A DNA stretch of 64,000 nt from Engraulis encrasicolus. Taxonomy: Eukaryota; Chordata; Actinopteri; Clupeiformes; Engraulidae. The position numbers and the translations under genes are program-made. The stretch is from the NCBI RefSeq assembly GCF_034702125.1, contig NC_085872.1, forward strand, positions 25,967,002-26,031,001, written 5' to 3'. The notes under the pieces were generated by a model, which ran no database searches, was not told where the DNA came from, and was given only the letters and a program-made list of their open reading frames with translations. Of the stretch, positions 11,813-24,870 are shown one piece after another (positions within the stretch are counted from its first letter, which is position 1; each line of letters begins with the position of its first letter).

Positions 11813-14800
11813 TCAGTTGCTGCGGTAATCGTGGTGGGTCTGGGGCCTGACCACCAGCTCCTCGTCGGACTCCTCCTCGGGAGGGTCGCAGCAGTTGTGG
11901 AAGCGGCGCCTCAGCCGCTCCTTGAGCTGCAGGCCACGCTGCACGTTGACGTAGGTGCACTCCTGCGCCTTCAGCTTGGCGTAGTAGTCGGAGAACTTGT
12001 TGAAGAGGATGGAGATGGGCATGCCGTTCAGGATGATGCCGAAGGAGATGCAGCCGAACGCCACGCACCTGCCCAGGTAGGAGATGGGCACCACGTCGCC
12101 ATACCCCACTGTGGACATGCTCACCTGCAGGCAGAGGGGACAAAAAAAGGGGTTTCAAGGGGGGTACTGTAGCGCAGCGCGCTAAGCCCCCTACATTTGG
12201 GCTTTCAAGCCCATAGGGACCCCGGTTCGAGTCCAGCCGGGGTCATTTCCCAACCCTCCCCCATCTCTCTCTCGCACTCACTTCCTGTCAGCATCTCATA
12301 CTCTCATGTCAATAAAGGCATTAAAAGCCCCTAAAAAAAAAAGGGGGTTTCCAATGTCACCGCCCGCATTTTGTGACTGCCCATAATTAGTATGCAATAT
12401 TGGTACTGTAGTTTCGGCTGTTACAGTAATCTGGCTGGGCACATGCTAATGCAAAATCTACATTATGACCATGAACCATTTAGTGACTGCCCCTAAACCG
12501 TAAGTAATACTGCCTTACAAAGGCAAAGAGCAGTAACTACACCAACACTGAAAGTGAGATAAATGCCTTCGAAGTCTTGTTATTAGGTTGGATAGTTTGT
12601 AGTTTCTGCAAATTTGACATAGCAATATCTCTACAACTGGTCACTATTGGACAATAAGGCTTTGTCACAACATCAAGGAGGTGGAATGAAGACCATTATC
12701 AGTCTCAACACAATTTTGACCAAATATGTGGTTACTGCATGTTGGTACTGTAGTTTAGGCTGCTACACTAATCATCTATGGACATTTCAGAGGGTCTGTG
12801 TACACATACTGATGAAAAATCTACATCATGACCATGAACCCTGTTTCATGTCCATATTAACCCGTAATGTTATGCCGTCTTTGTAATCGTTAAACTCTTT
12901 AATTGGATTTAAGGAATCCAGAGAAAGAATTTACTACTACGAAGTGCTGAGGAAATCCTGCCCGAGGCCTTTAGAAGTGTGTGTGTGTGTGTGCGCGCGT
13001 GTGCGTGTGCATGTGCATGCGTGTGTGCGCGTGTGAATGGGGGTGTTCTTGTTTGGGTTTTGAGGGGGTGACTTTGACTTTGTACTAAAACCAAAAGAGC
13101 CAACAGAACAAGATTAGGTCAAAGCTGTCAGTCTCAGAAGAGTTTAAGGAGTCATTACACAGTTTTCTATCCAACAGTTGGCTATAAAATAGTATTTCAC
13201 AGAGCACACCCCTTCCCATTTTTTCTGGATGTAAGTCATGACACCACATGGAAGATAAAGGACAAAAGGCTTGACAAAGAAAAAAAACAAGTTGTACACC
13301 AAAAGGGTCAATGCCACTGGAAGACCACCAAAGCTTTTCTTATCAGTCAAAAAACTCTTCTGTGGTCCAAAAACTTTAGGACAGATGCATCTGCAACTGT
13401 TTCTCACAGACTAAAACACTTCGGCAGGAGGATATTTTGATGAGAATGGTTAAAGAAAGTTGTTATGCAAGTTCACCACATATATCTAAGGAAGTAAAAA
13501 TGTAAACTTGGGTGATTATTTCCCATGACACAATATGCTGCACATGGCGAGGAATGGCATATGTGAGTGTCGTACACCAAAGAAGCCTCTCCTACAGCCC
13601 AGTCACAAAAAGAGTTTTCCAGGTCTAATTCTGACAAAAATGAAGGCTAAGTTAGAGTACTCTATACTAGATCATTGTCATCCCAAGATCAATATTTTTA
13701 GAACTGACGGTATCAACACTGTATGGTAATGGAGATGAAGAATGCGAAGAAAAGTGCATGGTGTTGAAAGTGAAACATAGGGATGCAGCACTTATGTGGG
13801 GCTGCATGAGTGCTGCTGGTGTTTGAGAGCTGTTTTCATTGATGGAATCATGAATACAAAGATGAATCGCTCTACGAATAGCTAATACTGTATGTTATAC
13901 CATACCAATACCATTACTCATTGACCTTCATTTGTTGGTCATTGGGTTGTTTTCCAACTTGAAAAGGATCCTAAACACACACCTATGGCCAATGCTGACT
14001 TTCTGAAGCGGTGAGAGTGACTCAGTGATTAAGTATGACACCTGATCTGAACTCATTCGAACATAAATGGGGAGTTTTGAGGAGATACACTGGGCCTCAG
14101 TTGGGGGTCTACTCACTTTTGCACCAGCATAATCTCACAAAAGTGGAAAAATGTCATTCAAGCTATATAATTAGAATTACGTTTCTGTGGTAAGCTTCAC
14201 AGATGTTGTATTAAACTTACTCAATGCACATTTTGGAAATTAGATTAAGATGGTGTGTTTACTGCAATATTGTTCAAAATGTTTATTATTTTATTATTTC
14301 ATTATTGCTGTGCAGCACTGTATATATGTACAACCAGAGGGGAGTTTTCTACATTTGATGATGACAAATGACACACTACCTGTGACAACACAGTAAGTAT
14401 TGCTCACATATACAGTGATTCTTTGGCAGAGACATATTCAGAAGATTTTTTTTTTATTACGCAATGATTAAGGATCTAACAATAAAATAAAGAAATCAAG
14501 AAATAAAGAAAGAAAACATAACTTCCTTGGCGGAGGTAATAAATAAACTGCTCACGCTCAGGAGCGTGGAAACAAATTCTGGGCGCAGCCATACTGTATG
14601 CACAACGGGACCACATGCCAGAACCCCCAGATTAAAACCAATCCTTCCTCTGGGACCTACTTAACACTACAGTAGCCAGGTCAAGAGCAATGCAAGTACT
14701 TTCTGAACTCCCGAAAAAACGGGAACTTCTCCCACTTTGTCGGGAAGCAAAAAACCATTAGCAAACTAATGGAGGCTTGTCAATGATGCGGTTTGGGAAA

Positions 14801-17712
14801 TGTTCATTGTTATGCTCTTGGTCAGACCAAGTCTCGAAGAGATTTGAAAGTGGATGATAAGGCTACACTACAGTAGCCTTGGTAAGTCAGTCCCATTAAC
14901 CCCCACCAGAGCCCGCTGACAACTTTGTCCAGACCATCCCCAGTCATCTGAAAAGTACCTTCACCCAATGCTTGCAATGTAATAAGGACCCAATTCTAGA
15001 CCCCCAGTTCCAGACCCAATTTTAGACCCCCAGGGTAACACTTCCAAATAAGGGGCCATAATTAACAGTAAAGTAGCTATAACCTAATACTTAAGTAAGG
15101 GTTAATAATCATTACTTAACGCCATATTAGACACATATTAATTGTTATTAATGCATATGTTGAGCATTAGTAAGCAGTTACTTAACTATTAGATAACAAT
15201 ATCATATTGTTATTTAACTAATAGATAAGTAAGGGCACAGTTAATAGTTAAGTAGCTATCAGGTCATACTTAACTAAGGACCAAAATGAATACTTACTTA
15301 ATACAAAAGTATGGCATAAGTAATGGATAAATAATACATAAATATTGGGAGTTGGGACCCTTATAATAGAGTTGGCTGAGGATAACTAATGGTTAATTAA
15401 TGGATAGATATTTATGTTTGGGACCCTTATATTAGAGTTGGCTACGGATAACTAATGGTTAATTAATCCATAGATATTGGTGTTTGGGACCCTTATAATA
15501 GAGTTGGCTGCGCATACCTAATAGTTAAGTAATTAGTCTACTGTGACGTCTAGCGTTCACTCATTCAAATCACTGTAATAATGGCAACAGGAGCCATTAT
15601 ATAGCAAGGATTAGACGTACACTTCTCAATGATGGTGGGGTGATGAGATGTAATTTGTTCATATACCACTTATTAGTTTTAATGGTAAAAACCCTACAAT
15701 AAATGCAGAACATTATGAAGAGTAATAGTTTTGAAGCGAAACTAAACCATTCCTTTGTGATAATTAAGTTAATGTCTGAAAATATTAGCTCCAAGAAGTG
15801 CAGTGCATGATGGGTATTCAATCTACAGACAATATTTCGGTATTATTTATTCATTAGTTATGCCTTACTTTTGTATTAAGTAAGTGTTAATTTTGGTCCT
15901 TAGTCAAGTATGACCTAATAGCTACTTAACTATTACTGTACCCTTACTTATGTATTAGTTAAATATTTGTTATGCTATGAACTTGTAACACAAGGTAATA
16001 GTTATCTAATAGTTAAGTAACTGCTTGCTAATGTTTGACATATGCATTAATAACAATTAATATGTGTGTAATGTTCCGTTAAGTAATGATTATTAACCCT
16101 TACTAAAGTATTAGGTTATAGCTACTTTGCTGTTAATTATGGCCCCTTATTTGGAAGTGTTACCGACCCCCAGTTCTAGACCCAATTCTAGACCCCCAGT
16201 TCCAGACCCAATTCTAGACCCCCAGTTCCAGACCCAATTCTAGACCCCCAGTTCTAGACCCAATTCTAGACCTCCTCTCCCTGGGCTCATGAGAGCTGAC
16301 CCTTTTGTCCCCCCTGCTAGATTCCCACCTTTCCCCCCCACCCCACTACGATTCCCCTGCTCCCGCTCTCCCCATCTCTCACTTACCGCTGCCCACCACC
16401 AGGCATCCGGGATGCTACTGAAGGGCGTGCCCACTTGGTCGACCTCCACAGAGTGCATGAGGGCGGAGAAGGTGAAGATGCCCATGACGATGAAGAGGAA
16501 GAGGCAGCAGCACTGCTCGAAGCACTGGCGGATGGTGAAGCCAAAGGCCCGCATGCCAGTGGAGTGCCTGGCCAGCTTGAGGATGCGGAAGATGCGCATG
16601 AGCTTGACGACCTTCAGCACCTTGCTGACCTTGCTGACTCTGGCCATGGTCTTGAGGTCGTCCTGCACGTTGACGTCCTCCGAGTTGGAGAAGGTCTCGA
16701 ACACCAGCTGCAGGAAGTAAGGCATGACTGCCACCACGTCCACAAAGTTAAGGCCACTCCTCAGGAACTGTATGATGTTGCAGGTGGTGAACAGGCGCAG
16801 GAAGTACTCGAAAGTGAAGAAGAGGATGGACGCTATCTCCACGAGCTCCATGTACGTCCTGCCGTACAGCTTGTACTTCTTCAGCTCGCCCACGGTGTTG
16901 AGGGTCATGGCTACAATGGAGATGATGACGAAGATACTTGAGAAAACAGCAAAGGCTTTGGCTGGCAGTGACGAGTACGGGTTCTCCATCAAGTCCCACA
17001 GGGCTTTCCTGATGCCGCCAAAAAACATGGTCTTGAAGCCGTCCTCGTCGTGGTGCACCTGTATCTCCGCCATCAGCTCCCGGGTGACTTTCAGCTGGTC
17101 CCTGATCTCGTCCACCTTCTCCTCGTACAGGATGCGGCAGCACCGCGGGGAGTCCCTCAGGCGCAGGCCCCAGAACTCCATCTCCTCCTCGAAGTTGATG
17201 GGGCACAAGCTCTCCATGATCCACAGCACGTTGCTGCAGTAGAAGTGGAAAATGTAGTGGAAGAAAGTAGGGTCCCGGTCGAAGAAGAACTCGTTTGTGA
17301 CCACCGAGTAGTCGTCGCAAAGGGTTACCAGTTTCACTGGATCTGTGCACAGGGCTAAGGCACCAATTCTTGTCTTTGGGTGCCGTGCCGCAAGGTGCTT
17401 AGGAATGATAAAGACCTTTCCACCAACATTGATATTAACATTGTATGAGTGCCTGATTGCTGGCTTAGGAGGCTTTTCAGCGGGCGGTTTCTTGTTTCCT
17501 ACATCTTTGGACTTTTTCCTCTCTGGCTTTGCGGCAGGATTGTCTAAATTGTCCATGGACGTCCATGCTTTGACGGAGCTGTCCTGAGCAAAAGGGAAGG
17601 CACTTACGTCCTCTTCTCCGCTCTGAGAGAAGCTTGCGTTGAGTTTGACGCTGGCGAAGAGGCTGGAGCGCCTTTTCTTCAGCTTCTTCAGGTGGTGTCG
17701 TGGGGCGTCCAT
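11813..17712 (-). CDS. kcnv2: Kv8.2-like silent voltage-gated potassium channel subunit
   Basis: Join of complement(16387..17712), 442 codons, and complement(11813..12124), 103 codons plus stop; 545 residues, the same length as human KCNV2. The start at 17712 has a strong Kozak context; the frame stays open upstream but a splice acceptor (ctgctacag, exon side from 17749) suggests 5' UTR there. T1 tetramerisation domain ~90-200; S1 ~252-272; S2 ~288-306; S3 ~318-338; S4 ~357-382 with Arg/Lys repeats; S5 ~396-418; pore with intact TVGYGD filter at 447-452; S6 ~458-488. S6 carries NGMPISIL instead of the gating PxP of ordinary Kv channels, as in Kv8 subunits. The intron splits the pore exactly after WWWAA (donor gtaagt, acceptor cctgcag), as in KCNV2. 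Known role of the family: no current alone, co-assembles with Kv2.1 and shapes photoreceptor current; KCNV2 loss causes cone dystrophy with supernormal rod response in humans. Confidence 0.95.
12162..12343 (+). repeat. tRNA-derived SINE, copy A (kcnv2 intron)
   Basis: The 5' part is tRNA-like: an A-box-like TAGCGCAGCG at 12170 and a perfect B box GGTTCGAGTCC at 12224-12234. A CT-rich body and an AATAAAGGCATTAAAAGCCCC-type tail with an A run follow. It is about 40 bp from the kcnv2 exon 2 acceptor and antisense to kcnv2. Same family as copies at 11600-11778 and 31670-31862. Confidence 0.85.
13140..14165 (+). pseudogene. Decayed Tc1/mariner-type transposase
   Basis: Plus-strand conceptual translation gives a broken series of Tc1 transposase landmarks: a [15 protein letters not shown] block near 13580; WGCMSAAGV near 13800, then an in-frame stop and ELF; DPKHT near 13965; and [11 protein letters not shown] near 14045. 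Frameshifts and stops interrupt all of them, so it is a dead copy. Ends were not resolved; coordinates are approximate. Confidence 0.75.
14995..15034. repeat. 26-bp tandem array, left part
   Basis: Units of gacccaattctagacccccagttcca with small changes. The array resumes at 16164 after an inserted element. Confidence 0.75.
15035..16163. mobile_element. 1.13-kb non-autonomous element with ~300-bp terminal inverted repeats
   Basis: Left end GTAACACTTCCAAATAAGG at 15035 is mirrored at 16163. Inverted similarity continues for roughly 300 bp on both sides (15035-15343 against 15844-16163), all of it AT-rich with many TTAAGTA/TACTTAA words. The middle holds three ~66-bp tandem units (15353-15530) beginning ttgggacccttat. 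No transposase is seen. The outermost GGTAACACTT is shared with the element at 1378-1739. Confidence 0.8.
16164..16275. repeat. 26-bp tandem array, right part
   Basis: About four units of gaccccca-gttctagacccaattcta type, continuing the array at 14995-15034. It runs into the intron side of kcnv2 exon 1, about 110 bp from the splice donor. Confidence 0.8.
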
Positions 17713-17789
17713 CTTTCCACCAGGTCCCCTGACCAGCAAGAGCAAAGAGCTGTAGCAGTCCACAAATTCAATCAATAACACAAAACCAC

Positions 17790-20700
17790 CCCACTAAATG
17801 AACTTAATTAAAAAAGGAACAAGAAGGATCTACGTCCTTTTCCATCTGTAAAATAAAACAAACTCCATGGTGACTCTCTAGGTATGAAGTATACCCTCCG
17901 AAGCACCACACAGCAGCCACGGTAGGCTGAAGGACTTTCCACTGTGTGTGTGTTTCACTGAGCTGAAAGATCAGGAGTATGGAGTGGGGATTTCCTCCCA
18001 CCTCTCGGGCCGGCAGCCCTAATCCAATAGCTGCTTTTACTGTCTAACCCAGAGTTAAAAATACAGTCACGGGATTAGAGTTGTCATTTAACCCTTTAAG
18101 ACACGGCATTATAAATTAGCTGTTACCAGAATGGCAATGACTTGACCAAGTCGTAATGTATCACTAAAGGCCCCTGCGCACTGTCATAGTAGTGTAGTAC
18201 TATAGTAGTTAACTTTCAATGTCTATTACAGCGTGCCACAGGAGGTATGGCCTGTGTTAATGGGCTACGGCTTGAACTCTAAGACGTCGAAGGCATGCTG
18301 TAGGAACACCACCCTTCATTATTGTGCAGGTTCATTAAGGTGGTCTATGAGAAGAGGATGCTGGTTATGAGACCTGTATGTAACACTGGGACACTAAGAG
18401 GCAGAACAATTAGAAAGATAGATTTTACATAGAGTTGCCTTTGAGACTAGGTGGATTACATGTCAAACAGTGTGTGCCATGGTACTGTATCTCCACTCAT
18501 GCAAGAGGACAGGGATTTTAAATCTAGTATCTTTAAAAAAAAAACCTAAAAAAACCACCAGTATTGTGTAATTGAGGTCAATGGTTAAAACAGGTTGATA
18601 GCATTTAGTGCATACATATACCACATTTAACTACACAGTCAACACTACATCACACACAATGAAATAATTCGGTCCATATGCAGTCAGTGTCGATATTATC
18701 AGAGATATTACAGATCACTGTAAAAAAATGGCAAATCAGTTCACCAAATCTCAACAAACTTGAAAAGCCTGTACATCTGTGGGTCCCTCGGTCTAGAGGC
18801 TGACGCACACGTCTCCCTTCTTAAACAAACTCCTCCCACTTTGGCTACTTAAGGAAAAAAGTGTGCAGTCCTTTTTTTGTGCAAAAAGTAATAAATAAAT
18901 ACATACATAAAGTGTATGTACACAAGGTGGAGACAGTGATGATTTGTTTATTACCCAAATAGATAGCATGTAAACAATCTGCCAAGCTGTTAGCCTCTTT
19001 AAATCCTTCCTCTGCCACATGGAAAGGCTGGCTGCAGATCAGGGGGCACCTGAATGTCCTGTGGAATTACCTCTCAACTACCTCAGGCCACCCCAACAGC
19101 TTACCTGGCCAACCCACTTCACACATTTCAGACAAAACAAAGTTACATCACTTAAAAGAGGAGTTGTTGTTATCCATAATAAGAATAATGTCAAGAAATA
19201 TTATACGCATTTGCGCCGTCCTAATACCTGCCATGTGTACGCCTTGCTTTCGGGTTTTTTTTGTTTTGTTTTTTTTCTGGACGGGTTGACCTGGTTTCGT
19301 TTCTCAGTTACAAAATGGAATTTAACGACAGTAAATGGACGCGTGTGAATGAAATTGAATTTGAGTTTAATATCATAATGACACACTGCTCCATTTGTTG
19401 ACAAAGTAGAAAATGAGGCACTTTGTGATTGGATGCGATTATAGCATGTAGGCTAGACTGCTTTGTTGGTCACCAAATATCTGGGCATTGACACGAGTGA
19501 AAATATTGCTTAAAATAATGACAAATCATTGACAGTGACGCCTGTAGATATTAAGCTGGTGTTCATTAATGAAAAGATAGACCAATTAAAAGTGAAAAGT
19601 AGTATGAACTGAAAACCAAGTGTTTTACTATTCCTGAAACGATTGTCTGTAAGGAGATCACAGACATGGTTGAAAATACTATCATCTATGTCCATCTTGT
19701 GATGTGGTTCAATCAGTAAAAGAATGATCATAGTGGCAGGCATTTGTGTTTTTGGCTTATTATTATTTATTTATGCCAGTGCGATGTTTAGTAGTGTCTC
19801 ATCTCAGTAAAAAAAGAGAGGCACACTGCATCAGAGATAATCTAATCTCTAAACGCTGTCTGAGTAAGGCTTATCTATTTATCTTATTTACTCCGATATG
19901 GTTATATCCACATCATTATACAGCTGTTATCTTACTATAATGACTCTGTATTTCCACAGAAAGCAAAGTTTTTTATTCGATCAATACTAATTATTTTTTA
20001 AAATCCATTCGTTTTTTTTTTTTCTCGGCGATGATACAGTAATTGAAGAGTTCAGATGCAAAACCCATTTCTGAAGACATGCACTTCTATATTTTTAGAG
20101 AACCCTGTTGTTGGTTTGGTTTACATTCATGTACTTGATAATACATATAAATAGTTATATTACATAAATAAAATGAAAAAATATACAATTTTGATAGCTT
20201 TGTATTAAATAAAAATGAATTAAGATTATTTTCTGAAAAGGCACTTAGGGGGTTTTGCATCTGAACTCTTAATGTTTGGGTTGATTTTGTCCCTTGTTGG
20301 AGGAGGTTTACCATTTTCCCATGCTCATTCCCATTTTCTAGCCCAGGCATATAGGACAGAGGAGTTTAGTGGTGGCATAATCTAACAACATGGCATTTTG
20401 TGGTATGCAAACTCACTACACACCATTGCTTACCTTCATAGATGGTGTCCCCCCACATATCCCTGAGTCGTGAAGTATCACTGTCAAAAAATTATAAAAA
20501 TAATAATCATTAGTTCAACTCAACGTTTCAAGGCAACTGCACAGAGTTGTTGAGTTGCTGGAGTGACAAATACACTGCATTCAGGCTCTCGAGATTGTAG
20601 CTTTTTTAATATAAATGTGGCTATGTTACAGTTGAATGAACACGTTCTAATGCTAGATGAGGGTCTTAGAGTTTAAAATGCAACTTATTTCATATTTTTA

Positions 20701-23700
20701 TGTGCATCAGAGGCTGAGATATTTAGGTTTTTATAGGCTGAGGGCAACTCTCCCAACAAGGGCTTAGGCATTCAGCAGACTCTTTTGGCAGGTGCTTTAT
20801 AGGCATCAATGGGTTAATTGGGTCAACCAACCTTACAAGGTCAAATGGATTTTAAGTTACTGTTTCTATTTTGTCAGTGTATTTTCAGTTCATATTATTA
20901 CCCCCTTGTCATGGATCCCACAAAGCCCTTGACCTTACATTCAATACAAACTGTATATCAAAATCTCAATTAAAAGACAAATTAAAGTGAGCTGAAATGA
21001 TTCAGTTGAGAGCATGTTAGATGGAACTGGCAATGTTATGGTTGGTGTAGTAGGCAAAACAACGGAGCAACTTCAAAATATCATTCTTAACGTGTTTTAC
21101 CACCATCACTGCCCAGAGAACACATTCCTTTTCCCCCCAAACATTTCTTTATTGAACTTTTATCATTTACAGAACATCACAACCCACACCCACCCCAAAC
21201 GCAAGGCACACACAGAAAAATCAGAATACAAATAACAACAAAAAAGCAAAAAACAAAAAAACATAATAAGCATCATCCCAATAACAAAACAAATTCCCAT
21301 TCAAATTCCCACTGTATTCCAGCCCTCTACTTTAATATTATTACTTTTTTTTTTAGAAAATCATACAACACATACCAAATTTTCCAAAACCTGTCTAATT
21401 TCCCCTTTAAAGTAAAACTGATTCTTTCTAATGCAAAATAAAAACAAATTCCCTTCATCGATTGTGCCAACACACATGGTGCTTCCGACTTCCATTATCT
21501 GGCCAAGCAGATTCTAGTCACTGAGGAATGTTTCCCCCCACACTCTCATAGCAGAGTCCACTAAATGGATGAGCAGGAATGGGATCTACAGTGAGACACC
21601 TCACTTGTGACTTCAGATAATCAGGGTTTTTTTTGCCAGGAACTTAAAACACTTACATTTTTATTGTGGTTATCTACCTTACTCTGCACTACATGCCAGA
21701 TGTTGAGATCAAGTGAGCTATATCACAATCTAGCCACATGTTTACAGTCAAGCCAACCCTCTGCCAACCTCTGCCAACCCAACTCTCAAATGCATAACTA
21801 TTTGAGGATATTTTCACTATAATACATCCAAACATATCCGTAGCCTCTTTATGCAGATGGGCCGCCTGCCCAACCATCACACTTTGGTGTGGCTCAACTA
21901 CATCATAACAGCATTGCTACGGCATTACAGAGAGCCTCAAGTAACCGATCCACAGACTTGCTCATTACTATTTTGAGGACAATAGGGTTATAATATGGGC
22001 TCTGTGTAAGGGGTTAAATGGATATAGGTGACATGATGTGATATTGAGAGCACACACAAATATTTAGTATCCTCCACTTGGTGGTGCTACTCTACAAATG
22101 ACAGTCCTAGAGAGCAACATGACAATACACTGTTGTCACCAATAGAGCAGGAACTGTTAAATATATATGTAACTCTTGAACAGGACTAACATGATGAAAA
22201 TAAAATAAATTGTCTAGAATGGTCCAGAGGCACATGTTAACCACCAGAATATGCTCAGTCACCAAGAGGTGGCCTACACAAGGACAAAGTGCTTGAAGGA
22301 AAATTACAAGGACTGGCATCAATGTATTTGCATCTTTACACATAAGGATAAACACATTGTGGATTTAGCAAAAAATGATATATACAGTATATATAGTATA
22401 TGAGTACTTTTTGGTTTAATGATAATTCCAGGTAAAACGAGTGACTGTGTTTTATGATGTTCTGCTAGGTGTCCAGTTTAATATATTCCTTAGGAAACAG
22501 CCATTTGGTCATGCTGTCTTAGAACCATTCACAGGGTGATGCATGATACTGCCCCATTGATATCGTACTGCTTGCCACTGTTAGTCACTGGCCCAGCTTA
22601 CCACACCGCTACACAGAGGAGTCTGTGTCACCGGAGACAGGCCCTGGACTACTTACAGGGCCCTTAAATCACGATGACCAAACGCCTAAAAGTGAATGTT
22701 AAGATGTCTCAAATTAGAAAAAACACATTTTTCACCAAAAAAGGAAGGAAAAGCAAAGTCTCCTGAGCGATTTAAGCCCTTTAGTGTCTTCACATTTTTC
22801 ACCAATTCATAAAGATTTTTGGCTATGCTTTTTGCAAACTGTGAACTATAACTTGAGAGGCTTTTAAGGGACTAAACCTTCCTTATTCACTCACTCCACA
22901 CCGTGTGTTTTGTAATATGGGGTGCAGAGTGTACCTCCTTATTATATACCACAAAGTGGATAAAATGATTAAAGAGCTTACCATGGTCAAGTGGCCATTG
23001 TGCCTGTTATTTTGTCCATGTGAGATGGAAATATCAGTAAGCGTTGTGAATAATGAACCATGATGAAAAGTTATGCACTGTATTACGGCATTGAACAGAA
23101 TTTAAAAAGGTAGGCCTATTTTGCACATGAAATGAATGACATGTATGGTTATGTGGCACAAAATGAAGGGTTCTCCTTTCGTAGGCAAAAAATGATTTTA
23201 CAATCATGAAATTCATATTTAGTTTGGGGGTGTAATTAAAAAGACACTGTCTTCGAGATGTGCATAGTGGCCATTCTCTAGCAATTGTAGTATTTTCAAC
23301 CTAAACGTTGAAAACGGTCAACTTGAGGGTTGCAACGTGCAAGCTCAGGATTGCACCTTGCATTCGGGAACTGTAATATTGCTTTGAGCATAACCCATCA
23401 AGCTTTTAAAAATCCTTGAATTCAATTGGCACTGAAATGGAGGCAACTTGAATTTCAAAAGCTAGCTAACTTGACCAGATTAACTCGGTCACAGAATTTT
23501 GCGCAGCATCACCGGAAGGAAGATCATGAGCTTAAAGTAATGTCACCCTCTTGCTTTTAAAGTTCTATCCAAAAAAAAAATTAAGACAAATCCAAAAAAT
23601 TGTTTTAAGTCAATGATGTGTAATTGCTTACTTGATTTTCTGTACGATTATTAGGCGTCATGAGCAACTCACTGCGGGCTCTGTTCTTTTGTGTACTCTT

Positions 23701-24480
23701 GCTGAAGAGATCAGCTTGTGACGATTTGGCTGAGAAGGTCAGCAGATCTCTGTCCCATAAAGAATATGGATGTGGAGGCAGATCTAGGCCAAACCTGCAC
23801 AAGATTTAAGACCATTGGCCAGCTAAGGGAACCATTTAGGCTGAATGTGAATGGAACAGTAGGGCCATTGAGAAAGCTGTTGACTACTGTGAGATGGTTT
23901 GTCCAAAAGGGTCCTTTAGGGAAAACCAAGGAAACCCAACATACCCATGCTAAAATGTCTCAACGCTAAACTGTAAACCTGATCATGAAGATTTTTTGAT
24001 TGAAGTGTTAAATTGTGAGCAATCAATAGACTGGGTGGGATTTGTATACATTAATTTAATAATAAATACAGTTCTGTTCACATAACACTCTGTCTTTACA
24101 TCTGACATTTCCCAGCAACTTGAGTAAAATTGGAGTCCATACATTAAAACACAGATGTGCGCAGAGCACATGCAGTGGTTCGCAACTATTTTTTTTTTGC
24201 CTGGGACCCCATTTTGACATCACACTGCACAACAACAGAAAACTCAATGGAACTTTTTGCTCCAATGCTAGGTTTGGTTATGAAACCAATAGATATCTAC
24301 AGTATGAAGGTTTATGATTGTGGGTGGTGTTTTAATCATAAGTTAATTTAAAAAAAATGTTTTATCAGTATTCCTTAGATATTTCAGGTGATCCCATTTG
24401 CCTATATCACAATAGTGTTGGAGTTGGAGAAGATAGGTGACTCATCATATAACCTAGGTCACACAAGTTCTCCCTGAAGA
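17790..24480. other. Upstream region of kcnv2, no gene recognised
   Basis: No supported coding exon. It contains the MITE at 20046-20270. A stretch at 21130-21560 has an A-rich, LINE-3'-end-like look (ttctttattgaacttttatca) that I could not classify. Any upstream kcnv2 promoter should lie at the left edge (from ~17.75 kb). Confidence 0.55.
20046..20270. mobile_element. MITE with perfect 21-bp inverted repeats
   Basis: Starts AAGAGTTCAGATGCAAAACC and ends with its exact complement. The interior is 180 bp of AT-rich sequence without an ORF. Confidence 0.8.
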
Positions 24481-24603
24481 TAGCATACATTCACGCCAAG
24501 ATATACTATATAAGGTCATCAAGTGAAGAGAAAATCCGAAGTGCTCAGGGAATTGTTCAGAAAAAATCTTGAAGGTGCTCTTTGGTGTTGGGGAAAAAAA
24601 CAA

Positions 24604-24870
24604 TATCTTGTCAAAAAAGGGAGTCCAAGGCACTCTTCTTGTGGAAAAATATTAAAAAGCCTTTATTGAAACATGGCTAAAAGTTTTAAAACATGGGAGC
24701 AGAGACCCACGCGTTTCGGCGCAAGCCTTCTTCAGGGTGAAGAAGGCTTGCGCCGAAACGCGTGGGTCTCTGCTCCCATGTTTTAAAACTTTTAGCCATG
24801 TTTCAATAAAGGCTTTTTAATATTTTTCCACAAGAAGAGTGCCTTGGACTCCCCCTTTTTTGACAAGATA
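24604..24870. repeat. 267-bp near-perfect palindrome
   Basis: Two ~130-bp arms, almost identical, meet at cttcttcagggtgaagaag (about 24737). Ends are TATCTTGTCAAAAAAGGG and its complement. Each arm includes an AATAAAGG-like motif and gcgccgaaacgcgtggg. The word ctatataagg occurs just before (24505) and just after (24871) the palindrome. Confidence 0.95.

Larger units (their letters stand above)
12125..16386 (-). other. kcnv2: kcnv2 intron, 4.26 kb
   Basis: Single coding intron between the pore-loop exon and the filter/S6 exon. It holds a SINE next to the acceptor (12162-12343), a (TG)n tract near 12979, a decayed Tc1-like transposase (13140-14165), and a 26-bp tandem array split by a 1.13-kb inverted-repeat element (15035-16163). 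I see no other gene in it. Confidence 0.85.

Noticed and set aside
11798..12172. Plus-strand 124-codon ORF
   Set aside because: Antisense of kcnv2 exon 2 (pore and S6).
12224..12234. Possible tRNA gene (perfect B box)
   Set aside because: The flanking sequence cannot fold as a full cloverleaf and continues into a SINE body and tail present in other copies.
16289..17358. Plus-strand ORFs of 100-170 codons opposite kcnv2 exon 1
   Set aside because: Antisense shadows of a strongly conserved, GC-rich coding exon; the minus frame has clear Kv channel domains.
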